Below, in pieces: positions 17,434 through 26,534 of a stretch of 64,000 nucleotides of DNA. Location of the stretch: contig NZ_JACHGJ010000002.1 of NCBI RefSeq assembly GCF_014207565.1, forward strand, positions 62,001-126,000. Direction: 5' to 3'. Positions within the stretch are counted from its first letter, which is position 1; every line of letters begins with the position of its first letter. The notes below the pieces were generated by a model. It did no database searches. It was not told the DNA's origin and saw nothing but the letters and a program-made list of their open reading frames with translations. Source of the DNA: Spirochaeta isovalerica. Its GTDB lineage: Bacteria; Spirochaetota; Spirochaetia; DSM-2461. The position numbers and the translations under genes are program-made.

Positions 17434-18141
17434 ATGAAAAAAATTATTGTATTATTCAGTATTGCAATTCTTGTATTTACAGGGTGTAACAAACCTATCC
17501 CGACAGCTACGACCGAGGCTAAGCCTGCTGCAGCTGCCGTCTCTGACGGAAGTGAAGACCTTGTAATCGATTTCCAGGTAAGCCTTGACGGCAAAGATTC
17601 CATGAATCGCTTCAACTGGAAAGGTAACATTCGCTACATGGCAGCTGAGGATTCTTACGATGCGGCCAGCGGCGCCTCATTGGCCGGATCAACTCATCTG
17701 TTCATGAGCTACCTGTACGATGTGGAAGCTAAGAACACTATGTCTACTGGACTCAGAGGTCTGTTCCTCTTCGGTGTTACCGGAGCATCACAGGTTGAAA
17801 ACGACAATCTTCACGCTATTAAGAACAGCGACGGATCAATTTCCATCCTCTACGTTCACAGAGGAACAGCTTACCGTTTCACAACGGACAGCAAAGGTAT
17901 TCTTTCTCTTCCCGACGCGAAAATGGAGAGCAGAAAAATCGGAACTCCCCAGGAGCTGGAAGCGGAATTCACTTCCGACGGAACAGCCATGGGTGTTGAC
18001 TTCGAGAAAGTTTTCTCTTCCAACGTTGTCGCCGAAAACTACAATCCCGAAGCTATGTATTTCTGGGATGGAGACCTGAAAGTGACTCTCGAGAATGGAC
18101 TTCTCGGTATGACTGGCGTTCTGACAGCAGTTAGACAGTAA
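17434..18141 (+). CDS. Predicted lipoprotein of unknown function
   Basis: The 235-residue product has a clean lipoprotein signal (ILVFTGC, Cys18) followed by an Ala/Pro/Thr-rich linker (about 19-38). The mature domain of about 200 residues matches nothing I recognise and has no cysteine. A strong promoter with an AT-rich upstream tract, a consensus terminator directly downstream and a run of frequently used codons suggest an abundant monocistronic surface or periplasmic lipoprotein (inference). Confidence 0.8.
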   Translation: MKKIIVLFSIAILVFTGCNKPIPTATTEAKPAAAAVSDGSEDLVIDFQVSLDGKDSMNRFNWKGNIRYMAAEDSYDAASGASLAGSTHLFMSYLYDVEAKNTMSTGLRGLFLFGVTGASQVENDNLHAIKNSDGSISILYVHRGTAYRFTTDSKGILSLPDAKMESRKIGTPQELEAEFTSDGTAMGVDFEKVFSSNVVAENYNPEAMYFWDGDLKVTLENGLLGMTGVLTAVRQ

Positions 18142-18158
18142 TAAATAGCTGACTATTT

Positions 18159-18188
18159 ACCGGCACCGTTTGGTGCCGGTTTTTTTTT
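18159..18188 (+). terminator. Intrinsic terminator after the 17.4 kb lipoprotein
   Basis: ACCGGCACC (18159-18167), loop GTTT, GGTGCCGGT (18172-18180), then eight T. A textbook rho-independent terminator. Confidence 0.92.
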
Positions 18189-18225
18189 GCCGTCTTGAAA
18201 TAACCGGAAAGGTAGTTTCCTGTAA

Positions 18226-19629
18226 TTAACGGTTCATATAATTATCGATAATCTGTTGATCCAGCATTTCCATGGATTTGCCGGGGTCATACTGAACGGC
18301 GTCGAGGATACGGACTATGCTTGCATCTTTGCAATCCATGCCTTTATCATCACCATTTATAAATCTGCCAAAGTAATTATTTAGTAGCAATTTACCATCT
18401 TTTTCTTTCACATCAGTATCAAAGCCTTTGTTTTCAAAACCGTATCGGGCAATGGAACCGTCTTCCATAAGGCAGTAGACAAAATAGCCGTTAAGGTTTT
18501 TATCAGACCAGAACCATCGGTCACTTTCTTTCGTTACCTGGTCTGCAACCCTCACATTTAGTTCCCCCGAAAAATCACCGGCCATATAAATCACCCCGTT
18601 ATACTCGTACTCAATATACGTCAGCCAATATTCTCTCGGATTGTAACCACAGAACAGTTGATATACTATTCCTCCCTGCCAATTTCCATTTCCCTGAGTA
18701 TCGAAACCCGATTCTTCTCCGAATTCGGCATTTTTCACAACAACTTCTGATCCCGTAAGATCTGGGGTTATCAATTTTGATTCATTTTCATCTTTTTCCC
18801 AGATAAATTGCAGTCCCCGCAGATGACCCTTCCCGGAAAAGACTTCATGATTTACAAAAATGAATAATTCCGGTCCGGCTTTGTCGAATTGTACGAGAGG
18901 GCCAAGAATAGGAGCTTTGTAGGATGAACCGCTCCATATATCGGCATCGAGTTCCACTTTTACAATTCTGTCGCTTTCTACCAGATCTCCCAATGGATAT
19001 GTGTCATTCCAGGCAAGCTTTTTCTCTTCATCAATCTGAGGGGATTCATCTACGGGAGCTGATACTTGAACCTGAGGGATTTCCTCTGCCGGGACTGTAT
19101 CTGGGTCAGTGGGAATCACATCAGATTCCCCTCTCTCTTCTGGTTTCTTTTCCATATGAGTCCCGGAAGTGTCATCCGGTACAAATGAGGAATTATCTCT
19201 GAATAGATCCATCAATTCGGGCGGAAAGAAGTTTCCCTTATGCAGGAGTGCTTCAAACTCACCGGTAAAATTATCAATCGTACTGATTTCCAGGTAAGTA
19301 AAATAGATTCTTCCGTTATATGATCCCCCGAATCCATGATCGGGACCGGACCCGGGACCGAACAGGAAACGGCTGTTTTCGATTACTTGTCTATTGTCCT
19401 GATCTTCAACCGCGATAATCAGGTAGTTCCCTTTTCGGCTCTCATCAATTCTATCCGAGTATTGAAAGTCAATGTGAGGAAGAATCCGGTTCAGGTCGTG
19501 AATGACCTTCTCGGCCACCGGTTCGGGAGTGAGAACCCGGACATTGTTATCGAGGACTGTCTTATTTTGAGTTGCACAGGCTGTCAGCCCGAACAGGAGT
19601 GATAGAAAAAGAACTATTGATTTTCTCAT
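18226..19629 (-). CDS. Predicted lipoprotein of unknown function
   Basis: The 467-residue product has a lipoprotein signal (FGLTAC, Cys18). An N-terminal domain (about 25-150, with an FGPGSGPDHGFGGSYNGRIYFTYLE segment) is joined by a Pro/Glu/Asp-rich low-complexity linker (about 155-205). The C-terminal domain (about 205-440) contains repeated Trp, Gly and Tyr positions (WQGGIVYQLFCGYNPREYWLTYIEYEYNGV). That second domain resembles surface-exposed ligand-binding domains of other spirochaete lipoproteins, but I cannot name a family. It is convergent with the previous lipoprotein, which is unrelated. Confidence 0.8.
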   Translation of the reverse strand: MRKSIVLFLSLLFGLTACATQNKTVLDNNVRVLTPEPVAEKVIHDLNRILPHIDFQYSDRIDESRKGNYLIIAVEDQDNRQVIENSRFLFGPGSGPDHGFGGSYNGRIYFTYLEISTIDNFTGEFEALLHKGNFFPPELMDLFRDNSSFVPDDTSGTHMEKKPEERGESDVIPTDPDTVPAEEIPQVQVSAPVDESPQIDEEKKLAWNDTYPLGDLVESDRIVKVELDADIWSGSSYKAPILGPLVQFDKAGPELFIFVNHEVFSGKGHLRGLQFIWEKDENESKLITPDLTGSEVVVKNAEFGEESGFDTQGNGNWQGGIVYQLFCGYNPREYWLTYIEYEYNGVIYMAGDFSGELNVRVADQVTKESDRWFWSDKNLNGYFVYCLMEDGSIARYGFENKGFDTDVKEKDGKLLLNNYFGRFINGDDKGMDCKDASIVRILDAVQYDPGKSMEMLDQQIIDNYMNR

Positions 19630-19701
19630 TTGCCGATCCTTTTTATTACAGTACTCTCTGAATTTTAATGGACCGGAATAATTTATCTATAGGAAAATTT
19701 C

Positions 19702-20370
19702 TTATTCTTCCCTTATGTCCTTGCAAGCCTCGAAGACCGCCGGGTCGAAATGGAGCGTTTCACGGAAACTGAACAACTCTTTGCCGAAGAACTCTTTGAT
19801 ATCGATATCAAAGTCCAGAATGGCGTATTTAATAAAGTACCGAACGCTATCCAGATCCACTTTGATCAGCGATTCAGAACTGTCTATTAAAACGGCTCTG
19901 AAGATATCATTGCCCAGCTTTATCTCTTCAATTGACTCGATCATGGTATCGATAATATCGGCGGCGCGGATGATCTGCCCTTCAACATCGTCGGTTTTGG
20001 GATTGAGAATATAGGATTTGAACTGATTGCGCCATGATTTGGGTAGATGGGATTCAATGTCTTCCCTGAAAGCGATCTCTTCAATCTCCTCCATGGCTTC
20101 CCTCATGGCCTGAGTTTTCTTTTTGGTCGGGCCCAGTATATCCCCGGTACACTGTTCTATCATGTCGTGGTTGATGGCTTTCTGTAACACTTTAGCCATA
20201 TCCACCTTGTTTCCGAACTTTTTGCTTTCCCAGATGGCCAGTCCTTCGGCTATTTTGGCGACCGACCACATATGCTCGGCAACGGATCGCTTCTTGAAGC
20301 AGTATTTGTTCTGATATCGCTTAATCTCCATGAGGGAGCGGGATTCTACTAAATGGGTTCCAAAGGGCAT
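19702..20370 (-). CDS. HD-domain phosphohydrolase (YfbR / 5'-deoxynucleotidase-like)
   Basis: The start is placed at the ATG at 20370 because AGGAGG lies nine bases upstream; the frame is open further but without a ribosome site. The 222-residue product has the metal-binding HD signature: His in SVAEHMWSVA and His-Asp in AINHDMIEQCTGD. A later Asp in IIRAADIIDTMI completes the metal site. The family hydrolyses dNMPs or related nucleotides; the actual substrate is not known. It is longer than E. coli YfbR and carries a C-terminal extension. Confidence 0.85.
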   Translation of the reverse strand: MPFGTHLVESRSLMEIKRYQNKYCFKKRSVAEHMWSVAKIAEGLAIWESKKFGNKVDMAKVLQKAINHDMIEQCTGDILGPTKKKTQAMREAMEEIEEIAFREDIESHLPKSWRNQFKSYILNPKTDDVEGQIIRAADIIDTMIESIEEIKLGNDIFRAVLIDSSESLIKVDLDSVRYFIKYAILDFDIDIKEFFGKELFSFRETLHFDPAVFEACKDIREE

Positions 20371-20526
20371 AAATTTTCGCCTCCTGAGTTTAAGATAACC
20401 GATTACGGACCGGAAAAAAAGGGGAGATTCTGGATGATCTGATCTTGTTGAAAAAAACATGGGCAGCAGTCTTCGGGAAAAAGGCTGTTGTCTGAAAGTT
20501 ATGCGGGTTCGTAAATAAAAAATTCT

Positions 20527-20554
20527 TTGCGCATTTTCCTCCTTACTTTATACT
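20527..20554 (+). promoter_or_regulatory. Candidate promoter of the phnDCE operon
   Basis: TTGCGC (20527-20532), 16 bases, TATACT (20549-20554), 36 bases before the GTG start. No Pho-box-like direct repeat was recognised nearby. Confidence 0.5.
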
Positions 20555-20589
20555 TCAATTAGTAATGTATAGAAAAGGAGGCATATGCC

Positions 20590-21486
20590 GTGAAAAAAGT
20601 TCTATTGCTGTTATTGATTCTTGGAATGTCCACTGTGCTTTTTGCAAAGGGGCAAGCAGAACTGGGAACTGAGGAAAATCCCATTGTCTGGTCTTTCGTA
20701 CCTTCCGGTGACACTCAGGAGATCGCTGCCGGTGGGGAAGAGGTCGCTGACATGATTTATGAGAAAACAGGGATTGTTGTAGAAGCCAGCGTTGCTACAG
20801 AATACGCCGGAGTCATCGAAGCCCTTTCCAGTAACCCGCCCAGTGCCCACATGGCTTCTCTGGCAACATTCGCCTATGTTGTTGCAGCGGACCGCGGCGT
20901 AGCCGAAGCTGAACTGATCAGCGTGCGATACGGCCGGCCGTTCTATGACGGACAGATTATCGCCGGTGCCGATACGGGAATCAAATCTCTTGCCGATCTG
21001 GCTGGTAAAACTTTTGCCCGCCCTGACCCATTGTCCACATCGGGTTGGATTATTCCCGCTCTGACAATGAGAGCAAACGGGATCAACCCCGATACTGATC
21101 TGGCTGAAATCGTTGATGCCGGCGGACATACGGGAGTTGTTACCGCTGTTTATAATGGCGATGCCGATGCCGGAGCGACCTTTGTAGACGCCCGGAGCAA
21201 TATTCAGGAAGATAACCCCGATGTTATGGAAAAAGTTCTCGTTATCGAAGTTTCCGCTCCCATTCCCAACGACGGCGTGCAGTTCCACCCCTCTGTTCCT
21301 GAGGAAATGAGAGAAAAAATCATTAATGCACTGCTTGAAATCGCTGATGATGAAGCCGGAAATGCAGCTCTGAACAAAGCGTATTCCTGGACAGCTCTGG
21401 AAAGACACCAGGATGATTTCTATGATCCTTTCCGACAGGTCCTTCAGGCCGCCGGCGTAGATGCCGCCAGTCTGATGGGAGAATAA
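20590..21486 (+). CDS. phnD: Phosphonate/phosphate-type ABC transporter substrate-binding protein (PhnD family)
   Basis: The GTG start follows GGAGG by eight bases; the ATG at 20584 runs straight into a stop. The 298-residue product has a signal peptide (LGMSTVLFAKG). PhnD/PtxB-type motifs include WSFVPSGDTQE near residue 38, ATEYAGVIEALSSN, ADTGIKSLADLAGKTFARPDPLSTSGWIIP and GDADAGATFVDAR. It should capture a phosphonate, phosphite or phosphate ester outside the inner membrane. No C-P lyase or phosphonatase gene is near, so the ligand is uncertain. A hairpin downstream may keep its message in excess over phnC. Confidence 0.88.
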   Translation: MKKVLLLLLILGMSTVLFAKGQAELGTEENPIVWSFVPSGDTQEIAAGGEEVADMIYEKTGIVVEASVATEYAGVIEALSSNPPSAHMASLATFAYVVAADRGVAEAELISVRYGRPFYDGQIIAGADTGIKSLADLAGKTFARPDPLSTSGWIIPALTMRANGINPDTDLAEIVDAGGHTGVVTAVYNGDADAGATFVDARSNIQEDNPDVMEKVLVIEVSAPIPNDGVQFHPSVPEEMREKIINALLEIADDEAGNAALNKAYSWTALERHQDDFYDPFRQVLQAAGVDAASLMGE

Positions 21487-21506
21487 TACTGATTTAAATG
21501 ATATCC

Positions 21507-21528
21507 GGGGGGCTTATTTTAAGCCCCT
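21507..21528 (+). other. Intercistronic hairpin between phnD and phnC
   Basis: GGGGCTTA (21509-21516), loop TTT, TAAGCCCC (21520-21527). There is no strong T-run, so it is more likely a message-stabilising or partially attenuating hairpin, as is common after binding-protein genes. Confidence 0.6.
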
Positions 21529-21606
21529 CAATAGTTTTACCGGCTTTCCGAAAGGGAATTTGGCGAGCCTGTTGAACTATTGAGCAAAAAAACAGGAGGC
21601 TCGGCG

Positions 21607-22404
21607 TTGCTCCAATACAAAAAATTGTCAAAAACCTATCCCGACGGTACTGAAGCTCTTAAAGAGGTCAGCTTCGAGGTGGAGAAAGGTGATTTCCTGG
21701 TCATTATCGGCTTGTCGGGATCGGGAAAATCAACTCTTCTTCGCTGCACAAACAGGCTTATCGATCCCACATCGGGGGAAATTCTCTGGAACGGAGAGGA
21801 TATTGCTTCTTTGACCCAGAATCAGCTCAGGCCGGTCCGGCGGAAAATAGGAATGGTCTTCCAGCAGTTTAATCTGGTAAAAAGGCTTTCTGTTTTGTAT
21901 AACGTCTTATCGGGGCGTCTCGGTTATATGGATAACTGGAAATCATTGACCTACCGGTTTTCAAAAGAAGACAAAGATAAAGCCATGAAAGCTCTTGAAA
22001 GAGTGGGCCTGACCAAACAGGCCTGGAAAAGGGCGAGCGAGCTTTCAGGCGGGCAGCAGCAGAGGGTCGGTATCGCACGGGCGCTGATGCAGGAACCGGA
22101 GATAATCCTGGCGGACGAACCTGTCGCCAGCCTCGATCCCGTTCTGGCTCACACTATCCTCGGTTATCTGGAGAAGCTGAACAAAGAGGACGGAATAACC
22201 GTAATCTGCAGCCTTCACTATCTGGACCTTGTTCAGCGTTATGCTACGAGAGTTATCGGTCTGCGCGACGGAAGGGTCGTGTACCGGGGAACAGGAGAGG
22301 ATATACGCAATATGACCGATGAGGAATTCAAGGAAATTTACGGAGAAGAGGCGGAGCGTGTCAGCGCCGGCCCCGGCCAGTCCATTACAGGAGGTGTGGA
22401 ATGA
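21607..22404 (+). CDS. phnC: Phosphonate-type ABC transporter ATP-binding protein (PhnC)
   Basis: The start is assigned to a TTG at 21607, seven bases after AGGAGG; the in-frame TTG at 21580 lies upstream of that site. The product (about 265 residues) has a complete ATPase: Walker A GLSGSGKST, Q-loop MVFQQFNLV, signature LSGGQQQRVGIARAL, Walker B IILADEPVASLDP and the switch His in CSLHYLDLV. The QQFNLVKRLSVLYNVLSGRLG segment is typical of PhnC. Its 3' end overlaps phnE by four bases (ATGA). Confidence 0.93.
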   Translation: MLQYKKLSKTYPDGTEALKEVSFEVEKGDFLVIIGLSGSGKSTLLRCTNRLIDPTSGEILWNGEDIASLTQNQLRPVRRKIGMVFQQFNLVKRLSVLYNVLSGRLGYMDNWKSLTYRFSKEDKDKAMKALERVGLTKQAWKRASELSGGQQQRVGIARALMQEPEIILADEPVASLDPVLAHTILGYLEKLNKEDGITVICSLHYLDLVQRYATRVIGLRDGRVVYRGTGEDIRNMTDEEFKEIYGEEAERVSAGPGQSITGGVE

Positions 22405-23873
22405 GCAACATAGTCTATGGAGGGCTTTCGCTTATTCTCCCCGGTCTCGGACAGGTTCTGGCCGGTCAGATACGGAGAGGGATTCTGTTTTTTCTGTCTC
22501 TCATAACAATGGTTTCGATCCTCTACAGCCAGGCTGCGGATCTGGGGCGCAGAGCCGGTGAGGGGTGGGCCGCCATGGCCAGAGCTTTCTCCCGGAGGCC
22601 GGGTTTTATCGGCTTTATGATTCTTGTCCTCATCGCGCTCTGGTTACTCGGTGCTTACGATGCCTACAGATGTGCCAAAGAAAAAAGAAAAGTCAATACG
22701 GGTATTTTCGCCCTGGTTCTTCTGGGCTTTTTTATTCAGGGATGGCAGATCTCCGAGATCGACCTGGTAAAAATGGTTCGACAGGCTCCGGAAGCTCTGC
22801 CGCCGCTCTCTCGGGTTATGTGGCCCTGGGATGCCGCCTTTGAGCGGGATACGGATGTCCTGTCCGGCAAAGCTATAATTATGACAGGAGAGGGAACTCC
22901 TCCTGAACAGACTGAGCCGGTAGAGGGTAAGCCCTATCTGAAAAGCGAGCCCAACTTTGGAGAACTGTCAAAAAGGGATGATGATTACAATATGGTTCCG
23001 GGAACCCGGATTACTGTAACGGGTAGCGGATTTGCTCCCCGAATGGAAACGGAAATCTGGTGGAAAGATCCTATCGGTAATGAATTCAGACCGAGAGAAG
23101 GGGGGGAATATCTTGTCTTGACCACCGACGATGAGGGAAAGTTCCAGTTTGAAATGACCTTGCCCTACCAGTTGACGCCTCCCAGTGCAGAAGGGGCTTT
23201 TCTGCACACTCTTGAGGCCCGTCAGGTTACTCCGGTCGGACCTTACAAGCCAAGCGAAGCCCTGAGATTGACCGTAGGCAGGATGGTCGAAACGATTTTT
23301 ATGGGTATGATGGCTACTATGTTCGGTATCATATTCTCTATTCCCATCAGTTTTCTTGCCGCGAGGAATATCATGTCTGGATCAAAAGTCAGCATGTTTT
23401 TCTATTATCTGACAAGAACCATATTGAATATTGTCCGGAGTATCGAACCTCTGATCTGGGCTCTGATTGCCGTTGTCTGGGTCGGACTCGGTCCCTTTGC
23501 CGGTATAGTGGCCCTGACTCTCCATTCCATTGCCGCTCTCGGAAAACTCTATTCCGAAGCTATTGAAGGAATCGATCACGGTCCTATTGAAGCCATTCAG
23601 GCTACAGGAGCCAGTCGACTGCAAACAATTATGTACGGAGTCATACCCCAGATGGTTTCGCCTTTCATTTCCTTTTCTATTTACCGTTGGGACATCAATG
23701 TCAGAATGTCTACGGTTATCGGATTGGTCGGAGGCGGAGGAATCGGTTTCCTCCTCATTCAGTATATTCGGCTCCTCGATTACCGCAGTGCCGGTATAGC
23801 CGTCTGGTTTATCGCGGTAACCGTGGCCATATTGGATTATGTCAGTGCGGAAATCCGGAATAAGCTGATGTAG
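22401..23873 (+). CDS. phnE: Phosphonate-type ABC permease (PhnE) with a large N-terminal extension
   Basis: The C-terminal 195 residues (296-490) are a normal PhnE permease with the coupling motif EAIEGIDHGPIEAIQATGASRLQTIMYGVIPQ. The first 295 residues are unusual. Residues 5-45 resemble a TM2-like pair (LILPGLGQVLAGQIRRG), more helices lie at about 69-88 and 100-115, and a soluble stretch of about 180 residues follows. Within it, 197-292 looks like an Ig-type or filamin-type beta domain (PGTRITVTGSGFAPRMETEIWWKD). Ordinary PhnE is about 260-280 residues. It is the only permease of the system and is followed two bases later by surE. Confidence 0.88.
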   Translation: MSNIVYGGLSLILPGLGQVLAGQIRRGILFFLSLITMVSILYSQAADLGRRAGEGWAAMARAFSRRPGFIGFMILVLIALWLLGAYDAYRCAKEKRKVNTGIFALVLLGFFIQGWQISEIDLVKMVRQAPEALPPLSRVMWPWDAAFERDTDVLSGKAIIMTGEGTPPEQTEPVEGKPYLKSEPNFGELSKRDDDYNMVPGTRITVTGSGFAPRMETEIWWKDPIGNEFRPREGGEYLVLTTDDEGKFQFEMTLPYQLTPPSAEGAFLHTLEARQVTPVGPYKPSEALRLTVGRMVETIFMGMMATMFGIIFSIPISFLAARNIMSGSKVSMFFYYLTRTILNIVRSIEPLIWALIAVVWVGLGPFAGIVALTLHSIAALGKLYSEAIEGIDHGPIEAIQATGASRLQTIMYGVIPQMVSPFISFSIYRWDINVRMSTVIGLVGGGGIGFLLIQYIRLLDYRSAGIAVWFIAVTVAILDYVSAEIRNKLM

Positions 23874-23875
23874 CC

Positions 23876-24604
23876 ATGAATATACTTCTGGTAAATGATG
23901 ACGGAATTGAATCACCGGGGATGAGGCTCCTGGCGGAAACTATGAGGGATATGGGGACAATCTATATTGTCGCACCCCATACTCAGCAGAGCGCTATCGG
24001 CCACGGCATAACCATTCATGAGCCTTTCCGGGTTCACATCCGGAAAGAGCTATTTGAGGGCATTGATGCCTGGAGCCTGGAGGCCAAACCGGCGGACTGT
24101 GTAAAGTTTGCCCTTTACGGTCTCGGGCTGTCTATCGATCTGGTTGTCTCGGGGATAAATGACGGACCCAATGTGGGAACGGATATCATTTATTCGGGAA
24201 CGCTGGCCGGAGCGAGCGAAGGCATAATCTGCGGCATTCCCGCCATCGCCGTATCATCGGATTTTTCCGGTCTCGATTCGGCCAGGCCCCACCTGAAAGA
24301 AATTCTGACCAGAGTGATGGAGGCGGATGTCGTTGATAAAGGCCGGGTCATAAACATTAACTTTCCCCAGAAAGAATACAGGGAGATAAAAGGGATTAAG
24401 ATTACCGGGATGGGCGAGCGGCCTTTCAGCCACGAGTTTGTCGAAGAAGAAGGGCTGGTCTGGGCAAAAGGTTCCTGGGACCGGGTTAATAACGGACCGG
24501 AGACTGATGTCTGGGCCTGGGAAAACGGATATGTCTCCGTTTCCCCCATTCAGATTAATCGGACTGATTACGGCTATATGGATATATTGAGAGAGAGGCT
24601 CTGA
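23876..24604 (+). CDS. surE: 5'/3'-nucleotidase SurE
   Basis: The 242-residue product has all SurE marks: LLVNDDGIESPGM at residues 4-16 (metal-binding Asp8 and Asp9), APHTQQSAIGHGIT, and VSGINDGPNVGTDIIYSGTLAGASEG. SurE removes phosphate from nucleoside 5'- or 3'-monophosphates and short polyphosphate. It starts two bases after the phnE stop and its own stop overlaps the next start (TGATG). This places a phosphate-releasing enzyme in the same transcription unit as the uptake genes. Confidence 0.95.
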   Translation: MNILLVNDDGIESPGMRLLAETMRDMGTIYIVAPHTQQSAIGHGITIHEPFRVHIRKELFEGIDAWSLEAKPADCVKFALYGLGLSIDLVVSGINDGPNVGTDIIYSGTLAGASEGIICGIPAIAVSSDFSGLDSARPHLKEILTRVMEADVVDKGRVININFPQKEYREIKGIKITGMGERPFSHEFVEEEGLVWAKGSWDRVNNGPETDVWAWENGYVSVSPIQINRTDYGYMDILRERL

Positions 24605-25485
24605 TGGCGAACAAACAGCTCCCCCTGGCTCAATGGCTGCCTTACAAAGAGGACAGGAATTCAAGCCACGGGGGGCGCAGTTTCTATTTTTTCGATCTCG
24701 ATGATAACATCCTCTTTATGGATACGAAAATTATCCTTTTCCATAAAGAGACGCAGGAAGAGATAGAAATCAGTTCTGCCGAACTGGCTCAGAATATCAA
24801 ATCCATCGGAAAAGAAGGGCGGTTTGCCGATTATTATCTCGATCTGAACGATGCAACCGGTTCTTATAGAAATTTCCGGGATAAAATACAACCTCCCTGG
24901 ATCTTCGGGAAAAAGCGAAGGCAGTCCATCGAATTTGATCTGGAACGCGCCATTGAGAAACCCGAGTGGGAATGGCATGGCCCCAGCTGGAATCATTTCT
25001 TCTATGCTGTTCTGAATGGCAGACCTGTTTCCATCATTACCGCCCGGGGACACCGTCCGGTGACTATAAAGAAAACACTGGATATTCTCTACGAGAAAGG
25101 CTTTCTTCTCAAACGTCCCAACATACTCACTATCTACCCCGTTTCCAATCCGCATCTGAGAAAAAAACTGGGGGATCCCGACTTGAAAAGACCGATTGCC
25201 CTATTGAAAAAGGAAGCTCTTCACAGATCAGTTGAAACGGCTTTTAAAAGGTACGGATACAACCCGCACCACCGCTTCGGCGTGAGCGATGATGATCCGC
25301 ACAATATAGAGGAAATTACAGCGACGCTCGTGGAAATAAAAAGAAAATATCCCCAAAACGCCTTTTTTGTAATCGATTCGTCGGGCGGGAAGATTCAGAA
25401 GACGGAAATCTTTGAAGACCATCTCATTCAATCCGAAAAGATTGAGCTCGTCGATGCTCTGAACTACCGGCTTTTTGATTTTTAA
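24604..25485 (+). CDS. HAD-like hydrolase of unknown substrate
   Basis: The 293-residue protein shows degenerate HAD-fold landmarks: FFDLDDNILFMDT (motif I, residues 27-39, with Asp-x-Asp-x-Asn), VSIITARGHRP (motif II Thr/Ser region) and FGVSDDDPHNIEEI (motif IV acidic pair). A long insertion between motifs I and II (about 45-130) may form a cap. It is translationally coupled to surE by a 1-base overlap (TGATG), which suggests a related phosphate-metabolic role, but the substrate cannot be named. Confidence 0.7.
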   Translation: MANKQLPLAQWLPYKEDRNSSHGGRSFYFFDLDDNILFMDTKIILFHKETQEEIEISSAELAQNIKSIGKEGRFADYYLDLNDATGSYRNFRDKIQPPWIFGKKRRQSIEFDLERAIEKPEWEWHGPSWNHFFYAVLNGRPVSIITARGHRPVTIKKTLDILYEKGFLLKRPNILTIYPVSNPHLRKKLGDPDLKRPIALLKKEALHRSVETAFKRYGYNPHHRFGVSDDDPHNIEEITATLVEIKRKYPQNAFFVIDSSGGKIQKTEIFEDHLIQSEKIELVDALNYRLFDF

Positions 25486-25550
25486 CTTTTCATCCCGGGA
25501 ACAGAAAAACGGATTCGCTATAACACGACATGAGGGAGACTGAGGGAATA

Positions 25551-26528
25551 ATGAAAAAGAAGATAAACCTCGTAACGGGAGCATCGGGTTTTCTGGGAAG
25601 CCATCTGGTCAGAGAGCTGCTGAAGAGAGGTGAAGATGTCCGTATCCTCATCAGGCCGACCAGCGATATCTCATCTCTGGAGAATGAGAAACTGGAAATC
25701 TTCTACGGCTGTTTATCCGATCCCGATGCCGTGGACAGTGCCGTAAAAGGTTCAGACAGGGTCTTCAACTGCGCGGCCTATGTACAGGATTACGGACCGA
25801 AGGATGCTTTCAGAAAAGCCAATGTTATCGGCGTGGAAAACCTGTTGAATAGTTGTGTCCAATATCATGTCAGCCGGATCATCCATATCAGCTCAACCGA
25901 TGTTTACGGTTTCCCCGAACATGCGGCTTCAGAAGAAGAGAGTTTTAAAAAAAGGCCGGGCTTCCGCTATGGGAACAGTAAAATCGAAAGTGAAAAACTC
26001 ATATGGGACTTCTATGATAAAAAACAGATTCCCGTGACAGTTTTCAGACCGGCGACCATATACGGACCCCGCACGCCTCTCCTGGAGGAAATGGTTCAGA
26101 TGATGAGAGAATCCCGCTATATTCACATCGGCCGCGGCAATGTCCACGCGGGGCTTATCTATGTGGACAATCTCATTGAAGCTATTATGCTCTCGCTGGA
26201 AAGCGAATCTTCTATCGGTGAAGCCTATAATATAATTGATCAGGAAAACATCAGTTTCCGTCAGCTCGCCGATACTCTCATCGCTCTAACCGGATCCCGC
26301 AAAACATATCCGGTTATCCCTTTCAGCCTTGCGTACGCCGGCGGATGGTTTCTCGAAAGGATATACTATCTCCTGGGTATGAGAAAACGTCCTGTCGTAA
26401 CCAGAATGATCGCCTGTCTTTTCGGCGTCAGTCAGGAAATTTCCACAGAGAAAATTCAGAAAGAACTGAATTGGGCATCTTCCGTCTCTTTCGCCCAAGC
26501 CATGAAACATATATTCCCCGATTCCTGA
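25551..26528 (+). CDS. Extended SDR family NAD(P)-dependent epimerase/dehydratase-like protein
   Basis: I choose the ATG at 25551 (KKKINLVTGASGFLG); an upstream ATG at 25530 lacks a ribosome site. The product (about 325 residues) has the NAD-binding GxxGxxG (GASGFLGSH), the catalytic Tyr-x3-Lys as YGNSK, and the HISSTDVYG strand. This matches the extended SDR group that includes 3-beta-hydroxysteroid and dihydroflavonol-type dehydrogenases and sugar epimerases. The hydrophobic C-terminal segment (FSLAYAGGWFLERIYYLLGM) is seen in membrane-associated members. Substrate unknown. Confidence 0.85.
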   Translation: MKKKINLVTGASGFLGSHLVRELLKRGEDVRILIRPTSDISSLENEKLEIFYGCLSDPDAVDSAVKGSDRVFNCAAYVQDYGPKDAFRKANVIGVENLLNSCVQYHVSRIIHISSTDVYGFPEHAASEEESFKKRPGFRYGNSKIESEKLIWDFYDKKQIPVTVFRPATIYGPRTPLLEEMVQMMRESRYIHIGRGNVHAGLIYVDNLIEAIMLSLESESSIGEAYNIIDQENISFRQLADTLIALTGSRKTYPVIPFSLAYAGGWFLERIYYLLGMRKRPVVTRMIACLFGVSQEISTEKIQKELNWASSVSFAQAMKHIFPDS

Positions 26529-26534
26529 TCAGCC

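Noticed and set aside
20584-20592. ATG-CCG-TGA mini-frame just before phnD
   Set aside because: It is too close to the ribosome site and consists of two codons; the GTG at 20590 is the start.
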